Source of the DNA: an uncultured bacterium
GTDB lineage: Bacteria > Patescibacteriota > Saccharimonadia > Saccharimonadales > Saccharimonadaceae
NCBI GenBank assembly: GCA_937872185.1
Contig: CALMQN010000006.1
Span: 1-5,829, forward strand
DNA length: 5,829 bases
Direction of reading: 5' to 3'
The notes beneath the pieces are model-generated. The model was not told the origin of the DNA. It worked only from the letters and a program-made list of their open reading frames with translations, and did no database searches. The first letter of the stretch is position 1; every line of letters starts with the position of its first letter. Shown piece by piece: positions 1 to 5,829 of the stretch. Position numbers and translations under genes: made by a program.

Positions 1-589
1 CAACAACCATGGTTCCGTCGGTTAAATGACCGACGGCTTGGTGACCGTCCTGGCCTTTTTGCGTCAGTTCCAACATAATTTTTTCACCAGGCAGATACGC
101 CATCCGCAGGCTCATTGCAAGATCGTTGACGTTCAAGACAACGATATTCTCGACTTGTGCAACTTTGTTCAGATTGTAATCAATGGTACAAATCGCACCG
201 CGGTATTGCTTGGCAAGCTTCAGCAACCGCTCGTCAACGCCTTCTTCAGCCTTGCTTCCATCTTGAAAGATTTCAACTTTTACGTCGGGCATTTTTTGCA
301 GTTCAGACACAATGTCAAGCCCATGACGAGCACGTCCACGTTTTTCAGTATCAGCATTGTCGGCTAAATACTGCAACTCGCCGATGACACTGCGCGGGAT
401 AAACAACGTATCGCTCCCAACAAATCCCGACTCGGCGACGGCAATAATACGCCCATCGATTAATACTGACGTATCGACAAAGATCGGACGACCAGCTTTT
501 TTGTTAACTGATTTTTTTGTGTTGACGGCAACCAAATAGGTTGCTTCAGCTGCGATAACCAGCAGCAGGGCAATAATAATTATTTCCAT
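1..589 (-). CDS. PIN/TRAM-domain protein, YacL-like, C-terminus cut by window edge
   Basis: Partial gene: the ATG is at 589 and the frame stays open to base 1 (196 codons seen). Residues 3-21 form one hydrophobic segment (MEIIIIALLLVIAAEA), a likely membrane anchor. A PIN nuclease-like domain follows at about 35-157, with the usual acidic positions visible: D39 and D45 (FVDTSVLIDGR), E71 (GELQ), D119 (VDERLL) and D137 (TIDYNL). From about 165 a TRAM domain begins (LPGEKIMLEL...DGTMVV), a predicted RNA-binding fold. This architecture is that of Bacillus YacL, but YacL has several N-terminal membrane helices and here only one is present. PIN domains are commonly Mg-dependent RNases; the substrate is unknown. 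The start lies 8 nt after the radA stop, and the Shine-Dalgarno TAAGGA (600-595) overlaps that stop, so the two genes are co-transcribed and probably coupled. The family assignment is firm; the exact function is not. Confidence 0.9.
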   Translation of the reverse strand, partial: MEIIIIALLLVIAAEATYLVAVNTKKSVNKKAGRPIFVDTSVLIDGRIIAVAESGFVGSDTLFIPRSVIGELQYLADNADTEKRGRARHGLDIVSELQKMPDVKVEIFQDGSKAEEGVDERLLKLAKQYRGAICTIDYNLNKVAQVENIVVLNVNDLAMSLRMAYLPGEKIMLELTQKGQDGHQAVGHLTDGTMVV

Positions 590-597
590 TTTTTTCC

Positions 598-1953
598 TTA
601 CTTTTGTAGGTAGTCGATCAATGCACTTCGCAGATCGCTGACCCCCTTAATAAATGTATTCTTTGCGTGAGCTTTTGGCGCAATTGCCTTTGTAAAGCCC
701 AACTTTTTTGCCTCTTGGATGCGACGATCAGACTGAGCTACAGAACGAATTTCGCCCCCCAGCCCAACTTCACCAAACACGACGACACCTTCATCGATGC
801 GCCGTCCAGCGGCAGCACTTGCTATTGCCATGCAAATTGCAAGATCAGCTGCTTGATCATTCAACTTCAGACCCCCCACCACGTTTATGTAGATATCTTT
901 ATCTGATAAATTCAATTTTGTTCGTCGTTCCAGCACAGCAATCAATAGATTGAGGCGGTTCAGATCAAATCCCGAGGCAGTACGCTTAGGATATCCGAAA
1001 CTGGTAGGATTTACAAGTGCCTGAATCTCAACTAAGAGCGGCCGAGTGCCTTCAAGTGTCGCCAAAACGACCGACCCATCTGCATCTTGGCGTTCGGCCA
1101 GTAGCGCGGCTGAAGGGTTTTCAACAAGGCGCAAGCCTTCTTCGTACATTTCAAATATAGCCGCCTCGCTGGTCGAGCCAAAACGGTTTTTCACCGCACG
1201 TACTACCTTAAACCCGCCATAGCGATCACCTTCAAACTGTAGGACGACATCGACTAGGTGTTCCAGTACTTTCGGCCCGGCGATACTGCCTTCTTTGGTC
1301 ACGTGTCCAACCAATACCACGGCAGCACCGGCTTCTTTGGCAGCGCGAATGATGACATTACTGCTGTTAGTAATCTGGCTGACCGTTCCCGGTGCGGATG
1401 TAATTTCATCAAGCGCCAATGTCTGAATCGAGTCGATGATAACTAACTTATAGGCCCCTGATCGAATCGTGGCCGCGATATCATCAGCGCTAGTGCTCGC
1501 GACAAAGCTCAGTTGTTCACTCTTTTCGGCGCCCAAACGTTCAGCCCGTAATTTCACTTGGCTGGCTGACTCTTCACCGCTGGCATACAGCACGGGGGCA
1601 GATTTAGCGACATGGGCAGTCACCTGTAACAATAAAGTACTTTTACCAATGCCCGGTTGACCAGCCATCAGTACCACTCCACCAGGCAGTATCCCGCCGC
1701 CCAGCACGTCGTCTAAATCAGCGAAGCCTGTCGCTAATCGTTTAACACTATCCTCTTTGCTAATCGTGCGCATCGTTTGCGGTGTCAGCACGCGTCCAGA
1801 ACTTGCGCCTCGTGCAACGACTGATTTACCCTGACTGACCGCTGCCTGCTCGACTAGCGTATTCCACTCACCACAATTCTCACACTTGCCCGTCCACTTG
1901 CCATAACTGGTCCCGCAATTCTGACACATAAACTGAGTTCTCGATTTTACCAT
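598..1953 (-). CDS. radA: DNA repair protein RadA (Sms)
   Basis: The 451-residue product has normal RadA length and complete architecture. An N-terminal C4 zinc finger has C10/C13 and C24/C27 (CQNCG, CENCG). The RecA-like ATPase has Walker A GQPGIGKST at 98-106 and Walker B ending at D174 (KLVIIDS). The RadA signature KNRFG is at 255-259. A C-terminal Lon-protease-like domain (about 285-451) carries the typical GEVGLGGEIR at 394-403. In the family, RadA is a hexameric cytosolic helicase/branch-migration factor that acts with RecA on recombination intermediates, and the Lon-like domain is structural, not proteolytic. The start at 1953 is required to keep the zinc finger whole. An AGGTGG lies 13 nt upstream, a long spacing. 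It is the third gene of the clpC operon but may have its own promoter just upstream (1961-1969). No missing key residue was seen. Confidence 0.97.
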   Translation of the reverse strand: MVKSRTQFMCQNCGTSYGKWTGKCENCGEWNTLVEQAAVSQGKSVVARGASSGRVLTPQTMRTISKEDSVKRLATGFADLDDVLGGGILPGGVVLMAGQPGIGKSTLLLQVTAHVAKSAPVLYASGEESASQVKLRAERLGAEKSEQLSFVASTSADDIAATIRSGAYKLVIIDSIQTLALDEITSAPGTVSQITNSSNVIIRAAKEAGAAVVLVGHVTKEGSIAGPKVLEHLVDVVLQFEGDRYGGFKVVRAVKNRFGSTSEAAIFEMYEEGLRLVENPSAALLAERQDADGSVVLATLEGTRPLLVEIQALVNPTSFGYPKRTASGFDLNRLNLLIAVLERRTKLNLSDKDIYINVVGGLKLNDQAADLAICMAIASAAAGRRIDEGVVVFGEVGLGGEIRSVAQSDRRIQEAKKLGFTKAIAPKAHAKNTFIKGVSDLRSALIDYLQK

Positions 1954-1960
1954 TAGTTAT

Positions 1961-1969
1961 ATTATACCA
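1961..1969 (-). promoter_or_regulatory. candidate extended -10 promoter for radA
   Basis: On the minus strand TGGTATAAT matches the extended -10 consensus TGnTATAAT perfectly. There is no convincing -35 at 16-18 nt; the nearest TTG-type hexamer (TTGCGC, 1986-1981) is only 14 nt away. The predicted transcript would begin at about 1954, at or next to the radA ATG at 1953, giving a leaderless or near-leaderless mRNA. The AGGTGG (1972-1967) that could serve as Shine-Dalgarno for read-through mRNA overlaps the element. Confidence 0.5.
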
Positions 1970-1987
1970 CCTACAATAAGGCGCAAG

Positions 1988-2104
1988 CCGAGCGCTTGTA
2001 CCTATGCGACAAGGGGATGTCCCCGTCAGGGCGAGCCAAACGCCATGGGCGAGCGACAGCTCCCCATAGAGTGGCCTCTTGGAGCATATGGTACAAGCGA
2101 TCGG
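1988..2104 (+). ncRNA. candidate structured RNA / palindromic repeat, copy 1
   Basis: This element fills most of the 156-nt gap between the metalloprotease gene and radA. The arms 1988-2007 and 2084-2104 pair as 4 bp, a G/A mismatch, 10 bp, a one-base bulge and 5 bp. Inside are hairpin P2 (2008-2027: GAC, AA bulge, GGGG, loop AUGU, CCCC, GUC), hairpin P3 (2030-2044: GGCG, 7-nt loop AGCCAAA, CGCC), and a copy-specific hairpin at 2045-2067 (AUGGG and GAGC arms, C bulge, loop GACA). The core 2013-2049 matches the reverse complement of 5771-5807 at 33 of 37 bases. The plus strand is preferred because the G-U exchanges between copies preserve pairing only in that sense, which makes it antisense to the operon. 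A dispersed palindromic DNA repeat is the alternative. The family is not recognised and transcription is not shown. Confidence 0.6.
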
Positions 2105-2109
2105 TCCGA

Positions 2110-3114
2110 CTAAAGACTCGGCGCCGAAACCAACGTACTATCAAGACTCTGCGATAATTCATTAGCGCTGACAATCAGAGCGTTATATGCCGTTACCTTT
2201 TCGTTGTATGCCTGAGTGTTCGCGTTAATCGATTGACGTAATGATTCAAGCGCTGCTATACGATTAAGAAGCGCCTGGCGTTTGGCATTATAAGCATTCA
2301 CCTGCGCAGCGCTCGTACGATCGACGCTCGCGGCACTTGTCTGAAGTGCTGCCGCATCTGCGCTCAGGGCAGCCGCCTGCGTGTTGTATGATGCCGTCTG
2401 TGTATCAATCGTCGCCTTTAAACTCGTCATGTCGGTCTCAATCTGTGTCGCCTGCGCCTTTAACCTGTCAAAGACCGCCTGGTACGACGCATGCAGGGCA
2501 ACGACTTTACTGCGATCGCCAAAGTAAGTCTTATAATGTGCCTCTAAATCGGTACCAACATCCGCATACTCCGTACCTAAAATACTGTGTAACTCATTCA
2601 AGCGCTCGCCCGGTTCGGTACGCTCATAATATGCCATCCGCTCATTAAGAGCCGGGTCGTTTAGCGTACTGTATGCTGCTTCCAAAAGCGTACCAACTGT
2701 CTTTTTATCAGCGTCACTCATTCGTTCCCATACGGCGTGCAGGGTTTCGTGAGCGGCAGTGACTTCCTCGACTCCATCTAACTCTGTGTTTGGCACGTCA
2801 TAAATGTACACTCGACCGCTACTGTAACAGCCCAGGATCGCACTCCCCGTTTCTTGCTGAGCACAGTTCTGGTTAAACTCATCAGTAGTATTAACAGCGG
2901 GCTGACTGGCGTAAAAATAAAACTTACCCTGGCCGGCCATACCAGAGCGCTCGGCAATGGTAGCAACAGCTGGCGTTGGTTTGTACAGCCATACGCCGAT
3001 TTGGTCGGATACATACTGGCGGTTAATGATCACCCACGCAGCAGCGATCAACAGCGCAGCGCTAACAATACCGCTAACGATCGTTCCGGTGACGTTACGA
3101 TTCTTGGGTAACAT
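2110..3114 (-). CDS. membrane-anchored HExxH (zincin-like) protein with C-terminal coiled coil
   Basis: No named family is recognised. Numbered from the ATG at 3114, the product has 334 residues. Residues about 10-30 form one membrane helix after a short basic N-terminus (PKNR), predicting a cytoplasmic N-terminus and an exported body. The domain at about 60-200 contains HETLH (122-126), an HExxH zinc-protease motif; E174 in RLNELHSILGTEY is a plausible third ligand. C84 and C96 could form a disulfide outside the cell. Residues about 203-325 are rich in A, Q, T, S and N with heptad-like spacing, a probable coiled coil or helical stalk. The gene overlaps the clpC end by 20 nt in another frame, so coupling is likely. 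The ATG at 3114 has a weak AGAGA 9 nt upstream; a TTG at 3123 could add three residues. Protease activity is inferred from the motif alone; an inactive zincin fold used as a sensor or scaffold is possible. Confidence 0.85.
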   Translation of the reverse strand: MLPKNRNVTGTIVSGIVSAALLIAAAWVIINRQYVSDQIGVWLYKPTPAVATIAERSGMAGQGKFYFYASQPAVNTTDEFNQNCAQQETGSAILGCYSSGRVYIYDVPNTELDGVEEVTAAHETLHAVWERMSDADKKTVGTLLEAAYSTLNDPALNERMAYYERTEPGERLNELHSILGTEYADVGTDLEAHYKTYFGDRSKVVALHASYQAVFDRLKAQATQIETDMTSLKATIDTQTASYNTQAAALSADAAALQTSAASVDRTSAAQVNAYNAKRQALLNRIAALESLRQSINANTQAYNEKVTAYNALIVSANELSQSLDSTLVSAPSL

Positions 3115-5572
3115 TGACGACAATCTCTGACTTTAATGCACTAATCGATAGTACCGTTCCTTTTTCATAAGCACCCGACAGCAATCCATCAGCAATTTTG
3201 TGCTCCAACATATCCTGAATTGCACGGCGCAGCGGGCGGGCACCCATCTTTTCGTCGTACCCATTATCAATAATAAGCTTCTTGGCCGATGCAGCAATAA
3301 CTAAATGAACACCCTTACGGACCAATCGCTGCTGCAGTTCTTCAATCAGGTTATCAAATATCTTGCCAATCTCTTTGCGTGTTAATGCCCTAAATGTCAC
3401 AATCGCATCAAAACGATTCACCAGTTCTGGCTTCATCAATTTACTCAAAGCCTCCTTAGTTGCGATCGCGTTATCATCATGAACTTGATCGAGCTTTTTC
3501 TGATCGGTCTTGTTGGCAGTGTGGAACCCAAGGCTTGATTCTTTCATCAAACGATCAGCTCCCAAATTGCTCGTCAAAATAATGATCGCATTGGTAAAGT
3601 CGACCTTGTGACCTTTGGCGTCAGTCAGTGTGCCGTCTTCAAGGATCTGTAACAGCAAGTGAAAGACTTCTGGATGTGCCTTCTCAATTTCATCAAATAA
3701 CACGACGCTGTACGGTTGACGCTTAATCTTGTCAGTCAACTGTCCGCCGTCCTCGTACCCAACATACCCCGCCGGTGCGCCCAACAGGCGACTGGTATTA
3801 TGTCGCTCACCAAATTCACTCATGTCAATTTTAATCAGCGCATCTTCGCTGCCAAATACTTCCCGTGCGACTACCTTCGCAAGTTCGGTTTTACCAACAC
3901 CCGTTGGGCCCATAAACACAAATGATCCGATTGGTCGCTTACTACTCGCGACACCGCTGCGGCTACGACGAATCGCACTTGATACTTTTTCGATTGCCTC
4001 GCGCTGGCCAATAATATATTTACCCAAATGTTTTTCCAAATTGCGTAGCATCTTGGCTTCAGATTTTTGGACACGCTTAACGGGAATACCTGTCATGGTC
4101 GCAATGGCATGCGCTACGTCATCATCGGTCAGAACAATCGGTGTCTTTTTCTCGAATGCCGCTCGGGTCTCGTCTAGCCGTGATGAAATTTGACTGATTC
4201 GCGTTTTGTACAGTGCTGCTCGCTCGTAATCTTCGGCAGTAACAGCCTCTTCCATCTTTTCGTTCAGGTTCTTCAGCTGCTTAACGTAATCGCGTAACTT
4301 ACTTGGTTTACGACCCGATTTGACGCGGACCAGTGCCGCCGCCTCGTCAATAACGTCAATTGCCTTGTCGGGCATAAAACGCTCACTCACATAGCGATCC
4401 GCCATATACACAGCATCCTCCAGTAACTCATCGCTCATACTGACCCCATGATGGGCTTCATAATGACTACGCAAACCCTTTAAGATTGCAATCGTGTCTT
4501 TTAGCTTCGGTTCGGGTACCACGATTGACTGCAGGCGACGTTCCAATGCGGTGTCTTTTTCAATGTGTTTACGATATTCGTCTAGTGTCGTTGCGCCGAT
4601 CAGGTGCAGCTCACCACGTGCCAAGGCGGGTTTTAAGATATTAGCAGCATCAAGTGCGCCTTCGGCCGCACCAGCACCAACTAGTAAATGCAACTCGTCA
4701 ATAAATACAATAACGTTCTTTTGATCCTGCAGTTCCTGCATGACCTTCTTCAGACGCTCTTCAAACTCACCACGATACTTTGTGCCAGCAATCATCCCCG
4801 CAAGATCAAGTTGGATCACGCGTTTGTCCAACAAGTGATCTGGCACATCTTCGTGCACAATGCGCTGCGCTAATCCTTCGACAATCGCGGTCTTACCGAC
4901 ACCTGGCTCACCAATCAGTACCGGATTATTCTTGGTACGGCGACTCAAGATAGTGACCATGCGCTCTTGTTCGCCGTCGCGACCAATCACAGGGTCAAGT
5001 TGTCCCGCTTTAGCACGGGCGGTCAAATCAGTACCAAATGTTTCTAATGCCCCTGCTCGCTTAACGGGCTTTTTGATACCCGTTTGCGCAGTCCCCTCGA
5101 CGTCCTGATATATATCATTCTGACGATCAAAAAACTCTTCTAATTCTGCTGTCAGCTCGGGCAGGTCAATGTCCATATCACGCAGCAACACCGTCGCACG
5201 GGCATTTTTCTGGCTTAGTATGCTGTACAAAATGTGTTCAGTCCCTAAATAATCTTGGTGGAACTCTTGGGCGATTTCCCAACTCATTTTTAATGTTAGT
5301 TTTGCCGTTTCGCTCAGACCCTTCGCGCCAACACTCACAACAGTAGTAAGCGCTACTAAATTAAGCGCCGTCTGGGCACGATCCAAGGTCACACCGGCAT
5401 CGGCCAGCAGCTTTGCGCCCACCGATGATCCCTGGGCCAAGACACCCAGTAATAAATGCTCTGTCCCGATATACGGGCTGCCATAGCCTTGGGCAATCAC
5501 ATTGGCGTGATGCAAACTGGTCCGAGCATTGTCAGTAAGATGCGATACAAATTCTGCAAAGTCATCAGCCAT
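3095..5572 (-). CDS. clpC: ATP-dependent Clp protease ATP-binding subunit ClpC
   Basis: The 825-residue product has typical ClpC length. Two Clp-N repeats span about 1-150 (each with a GTEHxL motif, at 36-41 and 110-115). The first AAA+ domain has Walker A GEPGVGKT (221-228) and Walker B VIVFIDE (287-293). A UVR-like coiled middle domain lies at about 425-475 ([13 protein letters not shown]). The second AAA+ domain has Walker A GPTGVGKT (555-562), Walker B VVLFDE (623-628), sensor-1 N669, VNRFD with R720, and sensor-2 GARPLRR (777-783). The LGF at 681-683 matches the [LIV]-G-[FL] loop that docks unfoldases on ClpP, so it should feed ClpP in the cytosol. The start at 5572 is chosen because AGGAGG lies 12 nt upstream and MADDF fits ClpC N-termini. 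Starting at 5629 would add 19 basic, non-homologous residues and leave only about 8 nt of leader. It is the first gene of the operon, under a CIRCE-type promoter. No adaptor genes (mcsA, mcsB) lie directly upstream. Confidence 0.98.
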   Translation of the reverse strand: MADDFAEFVSHLTDNARTSLHHANVIAQGYGSPYIGTEHLLLGVLAQGSSVGAKLLADAGVTLDRAQTALNLVALTTVVSVGAKGLSETAKLTLKMSWEIAQEFHQDYLGTEHILYSILSQKNARATVLLRDMDIDLPELTAELEEFFDRQNDIYQDVEGTAQTGIKKPVKRAGALETFGTDLTARAKAGQLDPVIGRDGEQERMVTILSRRTKNNPVLIGEPGVGKTAIVEGLAQRIVHEDVPDHLLDKRVIQLDLAGMIAGTKYRGEFEERLKKVMQELQDQKNVIVFIDELHLLVGAGAAEGALDAANILKPALARGELHLIGATTLDEYRKHIEKDTALERRLQSIVVPEPKLKDTIAILKGLRSHYEAHHGVSMSDELLEDAVYMADRYVSERFMPDKAIDVIDEAAALVRVKSGRKPSKLRDYVKQLKNLNEKMEEAVTAEDYERAALYKTRISQISSRLDETRAAFEKKTPIVLTDDDVAHAIATMTGIPVKRVQKSEAKMLRNLEKHLGKYIIGQREAIEKVSSAIRRSRSGVASSKRPIGSFVFMGPTGVGKTELAKVVAREVFGSEDALIKIDMSEFGERHNTSRLLGAPAGYVGYEDGGQLTDKIKRQPYSVVLFDEIEKAHPEVFHLLLQILEDGTLTDAKGHKVDFTNAIIILTSNLGADRLMKESSLGFHTANKTDQKKLDQVHDDNAIATKEALSKLMKPELVNRFDAIVTFRALTRKEIGKIFDNLIEELQQRLVRKGVHLVIAASAKKLIIDNGYDEKMGARPLRRAIQDMLEHKIADGLLSGAYEKGTVLSISALKSEIVVNVTQES

Positions 5573-5584
5573 ACTATTATTATC

Positions 5585-5590
5585 CCTCCT
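5585..5590 (-). promoter_or_regulatory. Shine-Dalgarno site that fixes the clpC start
   Basis: On the minus strand AGGAGG, followed by an A/T-rich 12-nt spacer, precedes the ATG at 5572. It is a full match to the anti-SD core and decides for the shorter ClpC start over the ATG at 5629, which has no such site. Confidence 0.85.
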
Positions 5591-5643
5591 ATCAGTGCTA
5601 AAGCGCAAGCGAATTATCGATTTGTGCACTTGTTTCTATACAT

Positions 5644-5671
5644 ATTATAGCAAAACTAGCACTCGGGTCAA
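5644..5671 (-). promoter_or_regulatory. clpC operon promoter (sigma-70 type, extended -10)
   Basis: On the minus strand the -35 is TTGACC (5671-5666), then a 16-nt spacer, then a consensus -10 TATAAT (5649-5644) preceded by TGC (5652-5650), an extended -10. Transcription should start near 5637, giving a leader of about 65 nt before the clpC ATG. The -35 box lies inside the CIRCE spacer, so repressor binding would block RNA polymerase directly. Confidence 0.87.
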
Positions 5672-5682
5672 GCGAGTGCTAA
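5656..5682 (-). promoter_or_regulatory. CIRCE operator (HrcA binding site)
   Basis: On the minus strand the arms are TTAGCACTC and GAGTGCTAG, separated by exactly 9 bp. The CIRCE consensus is TTAGCACTC-N9-GAGTGCTAA, so only the last base differs. HrcA binds this site and represses chaperone genes until heat shock or misfolding titrates GroEL. Here the operator overlaps the clpC -35 box, so it should control clpC and, by read-through, the downstream genes. The hrcA gene is not in the window, so the regulator's presence is inferred from the site. Confidence 0.95.
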
Positions 5683-5714
5683 TAATTTATTTCGCAGTAG
5701 GACGCCGCGAGTCA

Positions 5715-5739
5715 GGAATCTGAGAATCAGTCTCGTTCC
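5715..5739. other. small inverted repeat between CIRCE and the copy 2 element
   Basis: GGAA (5715-5718) pairs with TTCC (5736-5739), and GAGA (5722-5725) with TCTC (5731-5734), around a 5-nt loop. An alternative, CTGA-GAA-TCAG (5720-5730), is mutually exclusive with the inner stem. No U-run follows on either strand, so it is not a standard terminator. It could be part of the 3' flank of copy 2 or chance. The rest of 5683-5740 shows no gene. Confidence 0.3.
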
Positions 5740-5740
5740 G

Positions 5741-5829
5741 CCACAATCTACCGTTTACTCTCTTGGGCCACCCATAGCGCTTGGCTCGCCCTGACGAGGG
5801 CATCCCCGTCGAGTAAGGCTAGATTATGG
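5741..5829 (-). ncRNA. candidate structured RNA / palindromic repeat, copy 2 (touches window edge)
   Basis: On the minus strand the arms 5829-5811 and 5760-5741 pair as 10 bp (one U-G), a bulged G, 2 bp, a bulged CA and 6 bp. Their sequence is unrelated to the arms of copy 1. Inside are hairpin P2 (5810-5793: GACGGGG, loop AUGC, CCUCGUC, 7 bp with one G-U) and P3 (5790-5776: GGCG, loop AGCCAAG, CGCU), then AUGGG and UGGCCC. The GGGC at 5791-5788 could alternatively pair with GCCC at 5768-5765. The 22-nt hairpin segment found in copy 1 is absent. The element lies about 60 nt upstream of the CIRCE operator in the same direction as clpC. The stem may continue past the window end. It could be an independent small RNA, the 3' end of an upstream transcript, or a DNA-level repeat; no promoter is visible because its upstream side is outside the window. 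Confidence 0.58.

Noticed and set aside
1988..2104. Copy 1 as a rho-independent terminator
   Set aside because: No U-run follows the stem on either strand, and the stem is much longer than usual with a complex interior.
1988..2104. Copy 1 and copy 2 as a MITE or integron attC site
   Set aside because: The terminal arms differ between the copies, there is no target-site duplication, and the attC core motifs (RYYYAAC/GTTRRRY) are not seen in the expected positions.
1971..2174. 67-codon minus-strand frame across the copy 1 element
   Set aside because: It overlaps the end of the upstream gene and runs through the structured repeat; its Arg-rich translation has no protein features.
2337..2648. 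103-codon plus-strand open frame
   Set aside because: It is antisense to the metalloprotease/coiled-coil gene, with no Shine-Dalgarno and no recognisable domain.
3115..3123. TTG start at 3123 for the metalloprotease gene
   Set aside because: The ATG at 3114 has better spacing from AGAGA and loses only three residues; the TTG is kept as a possible alternative.
3729..4193. 154-codon plus-strand open frame
   Set aside because: It is antisense to the highly conserved second AAA+ and middle region of clpC, has low-complexity composition and no recognisable domain.
5573..5629. N-terminal extension of ClpC from the ATG at 5629
   Set aside because: The added 19 residues are not ClpC-like, the ATG lies only about 8 nt after the predicted transcription start, and a strong Shine-Dalgarno serves the ATG at 5572.
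5666..5671. GGTCAA as a CtsR operator half-site
   Set aside because: CtsR needs a tandem heptad repeat (GGTCAAA-type) and only one partial copy exists; it is also simply the complement of the -35 box.
5683..5829. tRNA or other housekeeping RNA upstream of clpC
   Set aside because: No T-loop (GTTCRA) or acceptor pattern is present on either strand; the folding is explained by the copy 2 element.

Overview
The window shows one bacterial operon on the minus strand, read from high to low coordinates: clpC (5572-3095), a membrane-anchored putative zinc metalloprotease (3114-2110), radA (1953-598), and a PIN/TRAM-domain protein that runs off the left edge (589 to beyond 1). The clpC-radA-PIN/TRAM order recalls the clpC-radA-disA-yacL block of Firmicutes, but here mcsA, mcsB and ctsR do not sit directly upstream of clpC, disA is absent, and an extra HExxH protein is inserted. 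This compact arrangement, the standard genetic code and the roughly 48% GC suggest a member of the Patescibacteria/CPR, perhaps Saccharibacteria. That placement is inferred from gene order and protein style, with no phylogenetic test.

Upstream of clpC (5573-5829) is a compact heat-shock promoter. It has an extended -10 box (TGCTATAAT), a TTGACC -35 box, and a near-perfect CIRCE inverted repeat (9-bp arms, 9-bp spacer) whose spacer holds the -35 box. HrcA repression of the whole operon is therefore expected. A good Shine-Dalgarno sequence places the clpC start at 5572, not at the longer ORF start of 5629. The metalloprotease gene overlaps the end of clpC by 20 nt and is probably translationally coupled. 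radA follows a 156-nt gap that carries its own extended -10 box. The PIN/TRAM gene starts 8 nt after radA, and its Shine-Dalgarno sequence overlaps the radA stop codon.

The most unusual content is a pair of related structured elements in the two intergenic regions: 1988-2104 and, in the opposite orientation, 5741-5829. They share a 37-nt core (33/37 identical). The core is enclosed in long terminal stems that differ completely in sequence between the copies yet remain self-complementary, and the four core substitutions fall in loops or exchange G-C for G-U. This looks like a conserved RNA fold or an RNA-like mobile palindromic element. I do not recognise it as a known family.

Taken together, the operon suggests a protein- and DNA-maintenance unit: ClpC unfolds proteins for ClpP, RadA processes recombination intermediates, the PIN/TRAM protein may act on RNA, and the HExxH/coiled-coil protein may act at the cell envelope. 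The last two roles are inferences.
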